From Plectonema cf. radiosum LEGE 06105 (GTDB lineage Bacteria; Cyanobacteriota; Cyanobacteriia; Cyanobacteriales; Nostocaceae), in NCBI RefSeq assembly GCF_015207665.1, contig NZ_JADEWL010000020.1, positions 19,658 to 83,657 on the forward strand: a DNA stretch of 64,000 bases, given 5' to 3'. The notes below the pieces were generated by a model, which saw only the letters and a program-made list of their open reading frames with translations, was not told the origin of the DNA and did no database searches. Made by a program: the position numbers and the translations under genes. Below are positions 26,276-34,229 of the stretch, in pieces (position 1 is the stretch's first letter; each line of letters begins with the position of its first letter).

Positions 26276-26539
26276 GTGTCAAATAAGATGAAGATAAAAA
26301 TGTTATCAAATAGCGATACGCAAAGCGTCAAGCCTCCGCCTTCTCGCCCATATTTAATCCCCGCTCTTGATGCGGTTAAAAGCAGTGGTCAATGTAATAT
26401 GTTTGACTCCAATTGTGTTATTCGAGTAATGCAAAACTTAGGTTATGTCGAGCAAGCTAATTGGTTAGCAGCGCATTTAGATAATTATCTAGATATTTTA
26501 ATGAACGATTACCTTACGCTTCTACTGTTGCGCGGTTAA
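26276..26539 (+). CDS. Small unknown cyanobacterial protein
   Basis: The first 20 residues of this protein of up to 87 residues overlap a palindromic repeat fragment (GCGATACGCAAAGCGTC at 26313-26329). The compact remainder (PYLIPALDAVKSSGQCNMFD, then MQNLGYVEQANWLAAHLDNY) looks like a conserved small helical domain. Starts GTG 26276 and ATG 26288 are both possible. The function is unknown. Confidence 0.5.
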   Translation: MSNKMKIKMLSNSDTQSVKPPPSRPYLIPALDAVKSSGQCNMFDSNCVIRVMQNLGYVEQANWLAAHLDNYLDILMNDYLTLLLLRG

Positions 26540-26717
26540 CTAGAACCGAAATATTCCAAGAAACTGGCTACTGGTGAATAGTTTAATTTCAATAATAATC
26601 AACGCATTCAGGTTTGGGATATTAACTTGGGTAATTGATAGCTGAAACGTTTATAGACTCGGCTTCCTATTTCCTCACCACAACAAAAAATTTTCCCACC
26701 TATTTGATTGTAAATCT

Positions 26718-27029
26718 ATGAAAAACATCCAAGTAATTGATGCAGCAGAAAATTGTGTTTACGATATTTTCGCTGCAACGGAAAAAGAATTTGTATTAAT
26801 TTTCCCAGATGGGCAGGATATTGCCTTTATCGATGAAGTTTGCGATCGCGAAGATAAGGAAAGCTTGGATCAAGCTTTTAAAAACATTTGGTCGCGTCCT
26901 ATTCCTAAAGCTGAAGCCCAAGGAATTCATGGGTTGCTTTTCTATCAGTTGGAAGCAAAGAAAGTCTACTATCCAACGCGAAAAGATGAGGAAGCAAGAA
27001 ATCCGAATGGTTCGCGTTTGCGACGTTAA
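26718..27029 (+). CDS. Small unknown protein
   Basis: This 103-residue alpha/beta-looking protein (IQVIDAAENCVYDIFAATEK, then EFVLIFPDGQDIAFID) has a C-terminus rich in charged residues. The family is known to me only as a hypothetical protein of cyanobacteria. A dinB relic follows directly. Confidence 0.55.
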   Translation: MKNIQVIDAAENCVYDIFAATEKEFVLIFPDGQDIAFIDEVCDREDKESLDQAFKNIWSRPIPKAEAQGIHGLLFYQLEAKKVYYPTRKDEEARNPNGSRLRR

Positions 27030-27040
27030 CTGGGGATTAA

Positions 27041-27190
27041 GCGCTATTAGAAACGATTCAGCTAGAAGATAAAAGTATTCGGCTGTTGGGGATTTCGCTA
27101 TCTAATCTTGATAACGTTAAAGAATCCCAAGTAATGCAGCTGCCATTGTTTGAATTATCGGATTGGAATAATTATTGTATTCACGAATAA
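27041..27190 (+). pseudogene. dinB: C-terminal relic of DNA polymerase IV
   Basis: A 49-codon open stretch, without its own start, reads LLETIQLEDKSIRLLGISLS and ends near QLPLFELSDW. This matches the end of the little-finger region of Y-family polymerase DinB (IRLLGxxxSxL, then a QLxLF clamp-binding motif). The rest of the gene is absent, and the preceding in-frame codon is a stop. Confidence 0.6.
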
Positions 27191-27241
27191 CTTGACACCT
27201 ATTCTGTAAAATAAGTTTTAATCGCCTTAATATGCGTACCT

Positions 27242-27796
27242 ATGTCAACTAAATCTGCTTCCACCCAAAAAATTTACCAACTCAAAATTACTCTTAAGCA
27301 GATCCGACCGCCGATTTGGAGAAGAGTTTTGGTTGACAGCGATATTAAACTATCTTTATTACATTCAATTGTTCAAATAGTAATGGGTTGGTACGACTGT
27401 CACCTTCACTCTTGGAATATTGGTGGTATCGATTACGGTGAACCTCACGAAGAATATGAATCCGACCTGCTCAATGAGAAAACGGTAAAACTTAATAAGG
27501 TAGTTCCTGGGGAGAAATTTAAGTTTTATTACACCTACGATTTTGGGGATTCTTGGGAACACGAAATTTTAGTAGAAAAGGTGCTACCTCCAACTGTTGA
27601 TACACGCTACCCCGTATGTATAGCAGGAAAGCGTGCTTGTCCTCCTGAAGATTGTGGCGGTGCTTGGTGTTATTCGGAGTTATTGTCTATACTTAATGAC
27701 CCAGAACATCCTGAGTATGAGGAGAAAATGGAATGGTTAGAAGAAGATTTTGACCCCGATAAATTTGATTTAAAGCAAATTAACTCAAAGCTTTAG
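27242..27796 (+). CDS. Plasmid pRiA4b ORF-3-like protein
   Basis: This 184-residue protein has the family hallmarks: IYQLKITLKQIRPPIWRRVL at the start, a central YTYDFGDSWEHEI, and a cysteine-containing GKRACPPEDCGG. The family is common on plasmids and mobile elements; its biochemical role is unknown. The gene is monocistronic as far as can be seen. Confidence 0.85.
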   Translation: MSTKSASTQKIYQLKITLKQIRPPIWRRVLVDSDIKLSLLHSIVQIVMGWYDCHLHSWNIGGIDYGEPHEEYESDLLNEKTVKLNKVVPGEKFKFYYTYDFGDSWEHEILVEKVLPPTVDTRYPVCIAGKRACPPEDCGGAWCYSELLSILNDPEHPEYEEKMEWLEEDFDPDKFDLKQINSKL

Positions 27797-28640
27797 TATA
27801 CTTTGTGTTTTTAAAGGCGATCGCAAAAACATCTCCTCCCCACCAAGAGTAGTTTTTCTTCCCCAAAACATATATTATCGATTGGTGCGATAATTTTATC
27901 TTAAGAATTTCAACTTAGCATTTTTTATGCACGAGTATAAAAGGGAAGTGTTTCTATTTATACAAATGCCAGAACGTAAAGAAAATCGTGAATCGGGAAC
28001 TACATGATGAAATCACTGGAAACGATTACATGGAATATCATGAAATGCTAGCTTTAGCAAAAAAAAGGTTCGAGCCAGTTAATGTTCAGTCCAGCAAAGG
28101 CGATAAAGAACGTTGGAAACAAGAAGACTAGTCCGTAAGTTATCGCGATCGCCTTGCTTTCAGGATTAGGTTTTCTGTTGGGAGGCACTTTAATCAACTA
28201 AATGGTAAAAGTGATCGCTCTCAAGTTTTACAGTTACCAAACTGAACGAACTATACAGCAAACTGTGATTGTCGGCACTTAGTTTCAAGGGAACACGCTA
28301 GGCGATCGCATTGGTACAAAGCTGAGAGCTAGAAAAATGAACCAGCGATTCAAGGAGTTGGGGTTATTTTTTTAGCATTCGCAGAATTTTTTGGAATACT
28401 GAATAGCATAATAAAATCATTATAATTAGAGGTATAAAACTAATTATAAATAATATTAAATCTAAAAATTCAAGACCAAAGTTAGTAGAAATATAATTGA
28501 TTATTCGTTTAATTAATTTACGGTATTTTGAATTTGACACTACCCAAATCCGAAGAAGAAAAGCACAAGGTAGTTAAAGTTAGCTTGGAGCAAAATTAAG
28601 GTTTCTTGTACATGAGTGCTGTGTGATATTGTAATGTGTG
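27797..28640. other. Gene-poor stretch with scattered coding relics
   Basis: No complete gene is seen. Fragments include a 33-codon frame at 28030-28131 (MEYHEMLALAKKRFEPVNVQ), a hydrophobic tail VIAIALLSGLGFLLGGTLIN near 28141-28203, and a short lysine-rich tail ending near 28600 before a terminator. Several GCGATCGC sites are present. The pattern is that of decayed inserted genes. Confidence 0.5.
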
Positions 28641-28674
28641 AAGCCTGGTTGTTAAGTCAACTGGGCTTTTTTTA
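28641..28674 (+). terminator. Rho-independent terminator
   Basis: An 11-bp stem, including two G-U pairs (AAGCCTGGTTG with CAACTGGGCTT, 6-nt loop), runs into a T-rich tract. It would stop transcription coming from the relic region to its left. Confidence 0.6.
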
Positions 28675-28700
28675 TTAAGTAAAGACCATTAATAAGACAG

Positions 28701-28769
28701 TTAACTATTAGAAACAACAATTTCTCCCGTCATTCCTGCTTCTGCGTGTCCTTTTATAGAACAGTGTAG
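28701..28769 (-). pseudogene. C-terminal relic of a cupredoxin
   Basis: In this frame the minus strand reads HCSIKGHAEAGMTGEIVVSN then a stop, matching the last strand of plastocyanin-like copper proteins, with the Cys, His and Met ligands spaced as usual. A stop codon precedes it and no upstream part is found. It overlaps the aberrant C-terminus of the NADAR gene. Confidence 0.6.
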
Positions 28770-29071
28770 TTAGTTTTGATACAAAGTTTATCAGTAAGTT
28801 TGAGTTCGTGATACCAACCTTCATCCGCGAATTTAGCACATAAACAAACGTACATTACTGCCAATTTAATTTCTTCCCAATCTGAACGTAAATTTACGTT
28901 TCTTCCAGCTTTTTTCGCTGCTCCTGGCGAACCTATATTAGCAATATGCTTTCTTTCTTTAATATCAAGAGTCTTCGCCGCTTGAAATGCGTATTCTACT
29001 GTTGGGTAACTGAAATCGCTCATAAATATCGGTTTATGTGCAAAATTTGAAAACCAATTATCTTTACTCAT
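28754..29071 (-). CDS. NADAR-family protein, C-terminally truncated
   Basis: The 105 residues match the N-terminal and central part of NADAR/YbiA proteins (FSNFAHKPI, YPTVEYAFQAAKTLD, GSPGAAKKAGRNVNLRSDWE). These act on ADP-ribose-type NAD derivatives, or as N-glycosidases of pathway intermediates. The family normally continues with a conserved GNTWxDxxWG region, which is missing. After KFADEGWYHEL the frame runs into DNA from a cupredoxin relic. It is probably inactive. Confidence 0.65.
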   Translation of the reverse strand: MSKDNWFSNFAHKPIFMSDFSYPTVEYAFQAAKTLDIKERKHIANIGSPGAAKKAGRNVNLRSDWEEIKLAVMYVCLCAKFADEGWYHELKLTDKLCIKTNYTVL

Positions 29072-29412
29072 AATTTAATCCTAAAATCGATCGCGCTAAT
29101 AAGAATGTAATTCCAGCCCTTTTAATAATTTAAGAATATTTTTATTAACTTAACCTGCCGTCTCGATAATTTTTTCCTAAAACTGCAAATTACCAAAATC
29201 CAGAAAGTTTAACTACCTAATACAATTTATCTTGTAAAGCTTCTAAATCTATGTATATATAATATGTGTAAAGAACAGCGACTTTAGCTGAGCTTTAATT
29301 TATATCAAATCAAACTCAAGCGACAAGACTTGTGAAATAAAAATAAGTTCACAACTCTTGTCGCCAAGTTTTCAAGAGAGTTTATCTTGCCTAAAGTATT
29401 TTTTGAATTTCA
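29072..29412. other. Intergenic region with large hairpin
   Basis: These 341 bases hold no gene. The only structure seen is the dyad at 29320-29364. The region probably contains the promoter for the co-directional block that follows. Confidence 0.5.
29320..29364. promoter_or_regulatory. 17-bp inverted repeat before the mobile-element operon
   Basis: Arms at 29320-29336 and 29348-29364 pair with a single mismatch around an 11-nt A-rich loop, ending 48 bp before the ATG of the HTH gene. It is not followed by a strong T-tract. It could be an operator for the adjacent MerR-like protein, a leader hairpin, or a protein-binding site of a mobile element. Confidence 0.45.
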
Positions 29413-29814
29413 ATGAAATGTGAAGAAAACATTATTTATACGCAAAAGTCTCTATCCCAAAGATATGGGATTTCAATTGCGGCATTACAGTACTGGTACC
29501 CATATGCGGGAATAGTTAAGCCGAAAAAGCGTGGCGGCTACTTTGCTTTAGATGCAGTAGAAATTGCCGACCTTTTTTATGTAGCGACAAAGATAAGACG
29601 GCTGACTCACGAAGAGTATTTAGAAAAAGTAATTCCTGCTGGTGGATTAGATAAGTTTATGCGTCAAACAAACGGACTTAGCTTGTACGATTTTTTGACT
29701 AAGCATATTCCTGAAGAAGAAAAACAAAATCCAATTGTAAAAGTTGTAATTAGGAGGATAGAAAGAAATGAAACACATCAACGCAGTAGCTCAAATTTTG
29801 CAAACCACCCCTGA
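29413..29814 (+). CDS. MerR-like helix-turn-helix protein
   Basis: This 133-residue protein has an N-terminal winged-HTH stretch (SLSQRYGISIAALQYWYPYA, then GGYFALDAVEIADLFYVATK) of MerR/excisionase type. The rest is helical. It is the first gene of a long co-directional set and overlaps the next by 47 bp, so it may regulate the operon or act as an excisionase-like factor. Confidence 0.6.
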   Translation: MKCEENIIYTQKSLSQRYGISIAALQYWYPYAGIVKPKKRGGYFALDAVEIADLFYVATKIRRLTHEEYLEKVIPAGGLDKFMRQTNGLSLYDFLTKHIPEEEKQNPIVKVVIRRIERNETHQRSSSNFANHP

Positions 29815-30358
29815 AATAGTAGGTAAAGTATGTCAAATATTAGAGTTAAAAATAAACAAAGATAATACTCTCAAACCTGATGTGGAAGAGCATCTAATTC
29901 AATTAAAACAAGTTGCTGCGGCTGAAAATATGTCGTTAGAAGAAGCTGCCAATCATTTGTTACAAATGCGTGACGAGCGTTCGGGTAAAGAGCATGAATT
30001 TGATGAAGATGAGTATATTGAACAAAGATTTGGTGTAAAACCCTCAGAAGCATCAACTAATAGTTTTGTTAAATTACTGCATTCAGATGTTGCTAGAGGA
30101 AAACAGTTAGCAGCATTGCGTCATAAAGTAGTTATCGAATCTTCTACCTTAATGTTGGAGGATTTGTTATTTAACGGAACTCAAGAAACATCGACAGAAT
30201 TAGAAGAAAATCAAAACAAGATTTATTCCCGAATTGATAATGATTTTTTCGGCAAAGTCAATTGGGGGGAGGAGCCGCATCCATCGTTAGCGATACAACC
30301 CCAACAATTGAAATCTCGCCACAAGACAAAATCCTTGCCAGAGAAGTCATCACCTTGA
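29768..30358 (+). CDS. Unknown 196-residue protein
   Basis: The N-terminal 45 residues resemble a small HTH (AVAQILQTTPEIVGKVCQIL). The middle is acidic and the C-terminus basic. It overlaps genes on both sides, indicating translational coupling. The ATG is preceded by AGGAGGATAGAAAG, a strong ribosome binding site within the previous gene, which supports this start. Confidence 0.6.
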   Translation: MKHINAVAQILQTTPEIVGKVCQILELKINKDNTLKPDVEEHLIQLKQVAAAENMSLEEAANHLLQMRDERSGKEHEFDEDEYIEQRFGVKPSEASTNSFVKLLHSDVARGKQLAALRHKVVIESSTLMLEDLLFNGTQETSTELEENQNKIYSRIDNDFFGKVNWGEEPHPSLAIQPQQLKSRHKTKSLPEKSSP

Positions 30359-30609
30359 TGATGCCGATATGCACCGATTACATTGCTGAAGGCATACAAC
30401 AATTCAGGATTGCAGCAATACAAGGTATAGGAATTGTATTTTTGGGTAATTTTTCCGGGATGGTAGCGGGATTCGTGTTATCTCCACAAGAAATAAATGT
30501 ACCCAAAGTTATTGGTAGTTCTTTGTTTGGTGGCTTAGTTGGAATTGCGATCGCATTTACTTTAATACTCAAGAAAACCAGGGAGTTTACCAGTTATGAG
30601 AGCGATTAA
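30262..30609 (+). CDS. Small membrane protein
   Basis: The frame encodes up to 115 residues with two hydrophobic helices (AIQGIGIVFLGNFSGMVAGF and SLFGGLVGIAIAFTLILKK). The listed start is TTG 30262 and overlaps the previous gene by 97 bp; later starts such as ATG 30358 would shorten it to about 83 residues. It is probably part of an envelope complex encoded by this block. Confidence 0.5.
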   Translation: MGGGAASIVSDTTPTIEISPQDKILAREVITLMMPICTDYIAEGIQQFRIAAIQGIGIVFLGNFSGMVAGFVLSPQEINVPKVIGSSLFGGLVGIAIAFTLILKKTREFTSYESD

Positions 30610-30823
30610 AGATTTTTTAATTAATATCGGTGGTGGGATAGCGACTGGATGCGGTATCAGCGGATTTATAGGTCAAATGATGGGAGTCGGTGCAGCGCTT
30701 GCGATTAATCCTTTGCTATTACTAATGGGTGCAGTTGTTGGTGGAGCTTGGGTTTGTATACTGCGTTCAACCTTCGCCTCTTATTCAAGGGAACCTTTGT
30801 ACTTAATCGTTGATAACTCTTAA
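30596..30823 (+). CDS. Small glycine-rich membrane protein
   Basis: This 75-residue protein has Gly-rich hydrophobic segments (NIGGGIATGCGISGFIGQMM, then LLLLMGAVVGGAWVCIL). It overlaps the previous gene by 14 bp. It has the style of small membrane proteins of conjugative or phage-like operons; no family was recognised. Confidence 0.55.
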   Translation: MRAIKDFLINIGGGIATGCGISGFIGQMMGVGAALAINPLLLLMGAVVGGAWVCILRSTFASYSREPLYLIVDNS

Positions 30824-30828
30824 GCGTT

Positions 30829-31653
30829 ATGCAACTACTTCCTAAAAGAGATAAATTTAATTCGATCAATACGAACGGCATACCTAAAAAGCGCAGTCGA
30901 AAAATCGACATAGTGTTGTGGGTTTGTTGTGCAACGGTTGGATTGGGTTCAGTGTTGGCAGCCGCTGCAATTATCGTAGGTAGACGCGGTGAAGTACCAT
31001 CCACTGTTTCTGCTGTTAACCATGCTAAAGAAATCGCAGATTCCCGACGGCGCGTTTACATCGAGAAGTTGACTCGTACCGACTTCAATCCCGACGAGTT
31101 ACAAAACTCCAGTGTTAATGGGGAAGTAACGCTAACGGGTTGGCGGCAACTAGCTGCGGCGCAATGGTCTAGTGAGGTATTGCAAAATATAAACAACCAG
31201 CAAAGTGATGATAATTCTCCGTTTTTTAGACTTCATCACATGGCAGCATTGGCAATAATGAAGCAAGATACGATGGATGCTTTGATTGAAGTTGCTGCCG
31301 GAAATAATAGTTTTAACTATAGCTATACCAAAACTGATGGTACTAAAGTTGAGCAAAAGTTAAGTACAGGTGGTGCTGCGGTATTGCTAATAGGGAAGTT
31401 GGAGGCTATCGATTATGCCGAGAATTTGCAGAATCGTCCGATGGTTGACCTGAATCAAATAGTGACGCAAATCCAGACGGTACAAGAACCATATGCATTA
31501 TCTCAAGCCAATTATTTGCGGATACAGGGGTACAAAGACCCCGTGCGTCAATTATCCGAAGTACCAATAATACGTCAAAGGATAGCTGAATCATTGCGTA
31601 AGAGGAAGCTGAAGCTAGAAAAGTTGAAGAAATCCAAACAAGGAGTTGATTAA
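30829..31653 (+). CDS. Membrane-anchored unknown protein
   Basis: The 274 residues comprise a basic cytoplasmic N-terminus, a transmembrane helix at about 28-52 (VLWVCCATVGLGSVLAAAAI), and a soluble domain of about 210 residues that ends in a lysine-rich helix. The soluble part has no recognised motif. The next gene starts directly at its stop, so the two are likely made together. Confidence 0.55.
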   Translation: MQLLPKRDKFNSINTNGIPKKRSRKIDIVLWVCCATVGLGSVLAAAAIIVGRRGEVPSTVSAVNHAKEIADSRRRVYIEKLTRTDFNPDELQNSSVNGEVTLTGWRQLAAAQWSSEVLQNINNQQSDDNSPFFRLHHMAALAIMKQDTMDALIEVAAGNNSFNYSYTKTDGTKVEQKLSTGGAAVLLIGKLEAIDYAENLQNRPMVDLNQIVTQIQTVQEPYALSQANYLRIQGYKDPVRQLSEVPIIRQRIAESLRKRKLKLEKLKKSKQGVD

Positions 31654-32136
31654 GTGTATGTCAAATTTATTGGTGCGGGTATATGTTTCGTACTTTCGCT
31701 ATTTAACGTATTGGGTGCCATGCAGCGGGTTCCGATAAAGACGAGTGTTGGCGATTCATCCCGTCCTGCTGTGGCTCAGATGAAATCCCCAGGAGCTAAC
31801 TTAAATTGGTTATCGGGTGGAGTATTTTTTGCAGCAAGCATCGGGTTAATTGGTTGGGCAATTTGGGAATATAACTCCAATATTGACCTTGGTATTGATT
31901 CAACTGACGCTCCGATTACACCCCTTATCCCATCTATACCCGAAATCGACAGTCAGAAATTAAACGGTGATGTTGCAATCGGCGGGATGGAACCAATTCA
32001 ATCCCAGCAATATGAAGGTGTTAAGCCCGAATTTCAAAACTTAGTTCCATTTCGTCGTCCTACTGCCGACGGTAGCGTACCGATAACCCCCGAACAATTC
32101 AAGAATGCTTTAGAAGACGATGTTTGGTCTGATTAA
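31654..32136 (+). CDS. Two-helix membrane protein of unknown role
   Basis: This 160-residue GTG-started protein has two transmembrane helices (about 3-23 and 48-68) and an acidic/proline-rich extracytoplasmic tail. It follows the previous gene without spacing. Confidence 0.5.
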   Translation: MYVKFIGAGICFVLSLFNVLGAMQRVPIKTSVGDSSRPAVAQMKSPGANLNWLSGGVFFAASIGLIGWAIWEYNSNIDLGIDSTDAPITPLIPSIPEIDSQKLNGDVAIGGMEPIQSQQYEGVKPEFQNLVPFRRPTADGSVPITPEQFKNALEDDVWSD

Positions 32137-32147
32137 AGAGGTAAATT

Positions 32148-32645
32148 ATGGCAAACAATAGACGTAGAGATTTTGGTGTTGACTATTCTCAAGCCGGTCA
32201 ATTAGCCACACAACAACAATTAGCGCAAATGTTGCAGTCGGCTCAACAACAGCAATATCCGACTCAACAACCAACTACTATTAACGTCGAGCCGACTTCA
32301 ATACACCGCGAACAAGGTGTTACCGTACATCACGTAAATTCTCCGAATAAACCGACTGGTAATCGAGTACCGGAGATTTATGTCCCTGTAACAGATTATT
32401 GGAAGGCACATAGATTCCATCCCCATAACAATCTACGTTACTTTTGGTATATCTTTTACTGGCTCAAGGACGTGATTGCTTCCCCCGTAGGTATTGCCAT
32501 CGTAATGCTGTGGTTGGGGATTGGTGGAATTAACTTTATGCTCAATGGTAATTATTCGGGTCCTGGTTACGTGCAAAATAAAGAAATTAAACTAACGCCA
32601 GATAGCTTACCTAATTTAACTCCTGTTGTTGATTTGGTGGATTAA
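32148..32645 (+). CDS. Membrane protein with Gln-rich N-terminus
   Basis: The first 60 residues of this 165-residue protein are Gln-rich and probably disordered (QLATQQQLAQMLQSAQQQQY). One or two membrane helices occur near 105-130 (VIASPVGIAIVMLWLGIGGI). An AGAGG ribosome binding site lies before the ATG. It is part of the chain of small envelope proteins. Confidence 0.5.
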   Translation: MANNRRRDFGVDYSQAGQLATQQQLAQMLQSAQQQQYPTQQPTTINVEPTSIHREQGVTVHHVNSPNKPTGNRVPEIYVPVTDYWKAHRFHPHNNLRYFWYIFYWLKDVIASPVGIAIVMLWLGIGGINFMLNGNYSGPGYVQNKEIKLTPDSLPNLTPVVDLVD

Positions 32646-32894
32646 GTGTTTGTTCGCATTACATTCTGGCTGGTACTACTCCTATTCTTTGCGGATTTAG
32701 CCGAGCCCGGATATCTAAAGTTTTGGCAGCCTAACTCAATTGAACTATCTCTATCCGATGTTAGGTTGTCGAGACTAAAAAAAAATACACCAATAACATC
32801 CTCTCCTCAACCTTCTACTTGTCCCTCTCCTGACAATGATTTAGAAGCGGTTCTTCAAGCTAGATTTGGCTGCCACAATGCGACTTCTGATTGA
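32646..32894 (+). CDS. Short protein with N-terminal signal or anchor
   Basis: This 82-residue GTG-started protein opens with a hydrophobic N-terminus (VRITFWLVLLLFFADLAEPG), followed by a polar Ser/Pro-rich stretch and two cysteines. It could be exported. It overlaps the peptidase gene by 17 bp. Confidence 0.45.
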   Translation: MFVRITFWLVLLLFFADLAEPGYLKFWQPNSIELSLSDVRLSRLKKNTPITSSPQPSTCPSPDNDLEAVLQARFGCHNATSD

Positions 32895-33513
32895 TTTTAG
32901 TACTACCGAAACGAATAAAACAGATGCATCAATAGTAAAACCAATTTCTCCTAATTGGAAATATGGTTTTTCTACTTTGATTTTATGCATGGTGATAGCG
33001 AAGCGCTGCTGCAAGCAGATCGCACTTCCCCAATTTTCTGGATGGGTTGAGTCCCAACTCCCGATTCGATTAATCCAACGACTCGCAAAAACTACGAACA
33101 ACGTGAGCGAATCAGAAAGTACAGCTTTTCCTACAATAAAAGGTTCACCTATAACCAGTGGTTTTGGCTGGAGAATTCATCCCCTTACTGGAGAACGTAA
33201 ATTTCATTCCGGTATTGATTTTAGTGCTTCTAAAGGTACTCCAATCTATGCTTCTGAAGCAGGCTTAGTTGAGTTTGCTGGCTCCAAAGGCGGTTATGGA
33301 AAAGCTGTTATCATCAATCACGGTGCGGGAAAGTCAACTCTTTACGGTCATGCGAAGGCGCTTTCTGTAAGAAAAGGGGAACGAGTTTTAGCAGGACAAA
33401 TGATTGGGGAGGTCGGAAGTACGGGATTTTCTACCGGACCGCATTTACATTTTGAGGTGAGGCTAAATAATAAGCCAGTAAACCCGCGTCCCTATTTACA
33501 ACGTGGTAGATAA
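32878..33513 (+). CDS. M23-family (LytM/NlpD-like) metalloendopeptidase
   Basis: The catalytic domain occupies the C-terminal two thirds. Zinc ligands are His and Asp in HSGID (residues 110 and 114 from ATG 32878) and the HLHFE motif near 189-193. The ITSGFGWRIHPLTGE and PIYASEAGLVEFAG segments are typical. It would cleave peptidoglycan cross-links, as expected for a wall-opening enzyme of a DNA-transfer machine. A hydrophobic segment near the N-terminus may anchor it. A 30-bp palindromic repeat lies in frame in the N-terminal part, encoding IAKRCCKQIA-like residues. Confidence 0.8.
   Translation: MRLLIDFSTTETNKTDASIVKPISPNWKYGFSTLILCMVIAKRCCKQIALPQFSGWVESQLPIRLIQRLAKTTNNVSESESTAFPTIKGSPITSGFGWRIHPLTGERKFHSGIDFSASKGTPIYASEAGLVEFAGSKGGYGKAVIINHGAGKSTLYGHAKALSVRKGERVLAGQMIGEVGSTGFSTGPHLHFEVRLNNKPVNPRPYLQRGR
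32994..33023. repeat. Short dispersed palindromic repeat inside M23 gene
   Basis: This 30-bp element has short complementary ends (GAT/ATC) and two inner hairpins (AGCGAAGCGCT and CTGCTGCAAGCAG). Its layout is the same as that of the element breaking the helicase gene at 54772. Its length is a multiple of three, so the reading frame survives. Confidence 0.5.
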
Positions 33514-33516
33514 AAA

Positions 33517-34227
33517 ATGATTCGTCCCTATCACCTCACAATCTTATCTTTACTAATCCTATCCTCCCCTTTACTTGGATTATCAATCAATCAAAGTTTC
33601 AGCTACATAGATAGGAATAATGCTGAAAAACTGTTTAGTAATATTGAGAGTCCAGGCAATGTTGCTATTTGCCGCGCTGAGGGGAACTGCGAAAAAAATG
33701 GTCAATTTACCTCATTATATTATGGTCATATTGACCCATCAAAAATAGGAGGTAAGCGAGTATTAAATCAAGGCTTTTGTAGCGACTACGGTAAAAGTAA
33801 AGCGGGTGATATTGATGGTGCAAATCGCGGCTGTTTGCATCGAATAAAATCTCGTTTACCGCGATTAAATAAATTATTTCAACAGCATAATCTTGATGTA
33901 AATAAACATACTGCTGCCTATATTAATGCCGTAGATTTATGGAATCAAGCAGCACCTAGAGTTAGCGATAATTTTCCTCAAATTTATGCAAATAATATAT
34001 CCTTTGGATTATCTATTGATGATGCTATTCGTCGCTCCCGAATTGATGCATTCAATTTAAGTGCGTCCGGCTTGTTCAACATTTGTAGTAGAGAACCATA
34101 TTACATATCAAGGCTTGCTGCTTATCCTCGAAATTCAACGCAATGGAAGCGTGGATGCATTGATATTGACCAAAACCGCAGACGATTGGCAATCAATGAA
34201 GTACTAATTAATCGCGGAGTAATTTAG
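33517..34227 (+). CDS. Secreted protein, possible wall-degrading enzyme
   Basis: A signal peptide (about 1-25) starts this 236-residue protein. Several cysteines (ICRAEGNC, FCSDYG, GCLHR, NICSREP, GCIDID) suggest disulfides outside the cytoplasm. Glu in the RAEGNC stretch followed by a YYGHIDPS segment recalls lysozyme-like transglycosylases, but this is a weak resemblance. Pairing with an M23 peptidase just upstream supports a wall-processing role in a transfer apparatus. Confidence 0.5.
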   Translation: MIRPYHLTILSLLILSSPLLGLSINQSFSYIDRNNAEKLFSNIESPGNVAICRAEGNCEKNGQFTSLYYGHIDPSKIGGKRVLNQGFCSDYGKSKAGDIDGANRGCLHRIKSRLPRLNKLFQQHNLDVNKHTAAYINAVDLWNQAAPRVSDNFPQIYANNISFGLSIDDAIRRSRIDAFNLSASGLFNICSREPYYISRLAAYPRNSTQWKRGCIDIDQNRRRLAINEVLINRGVI

Positions 34228-34229
34228 TC

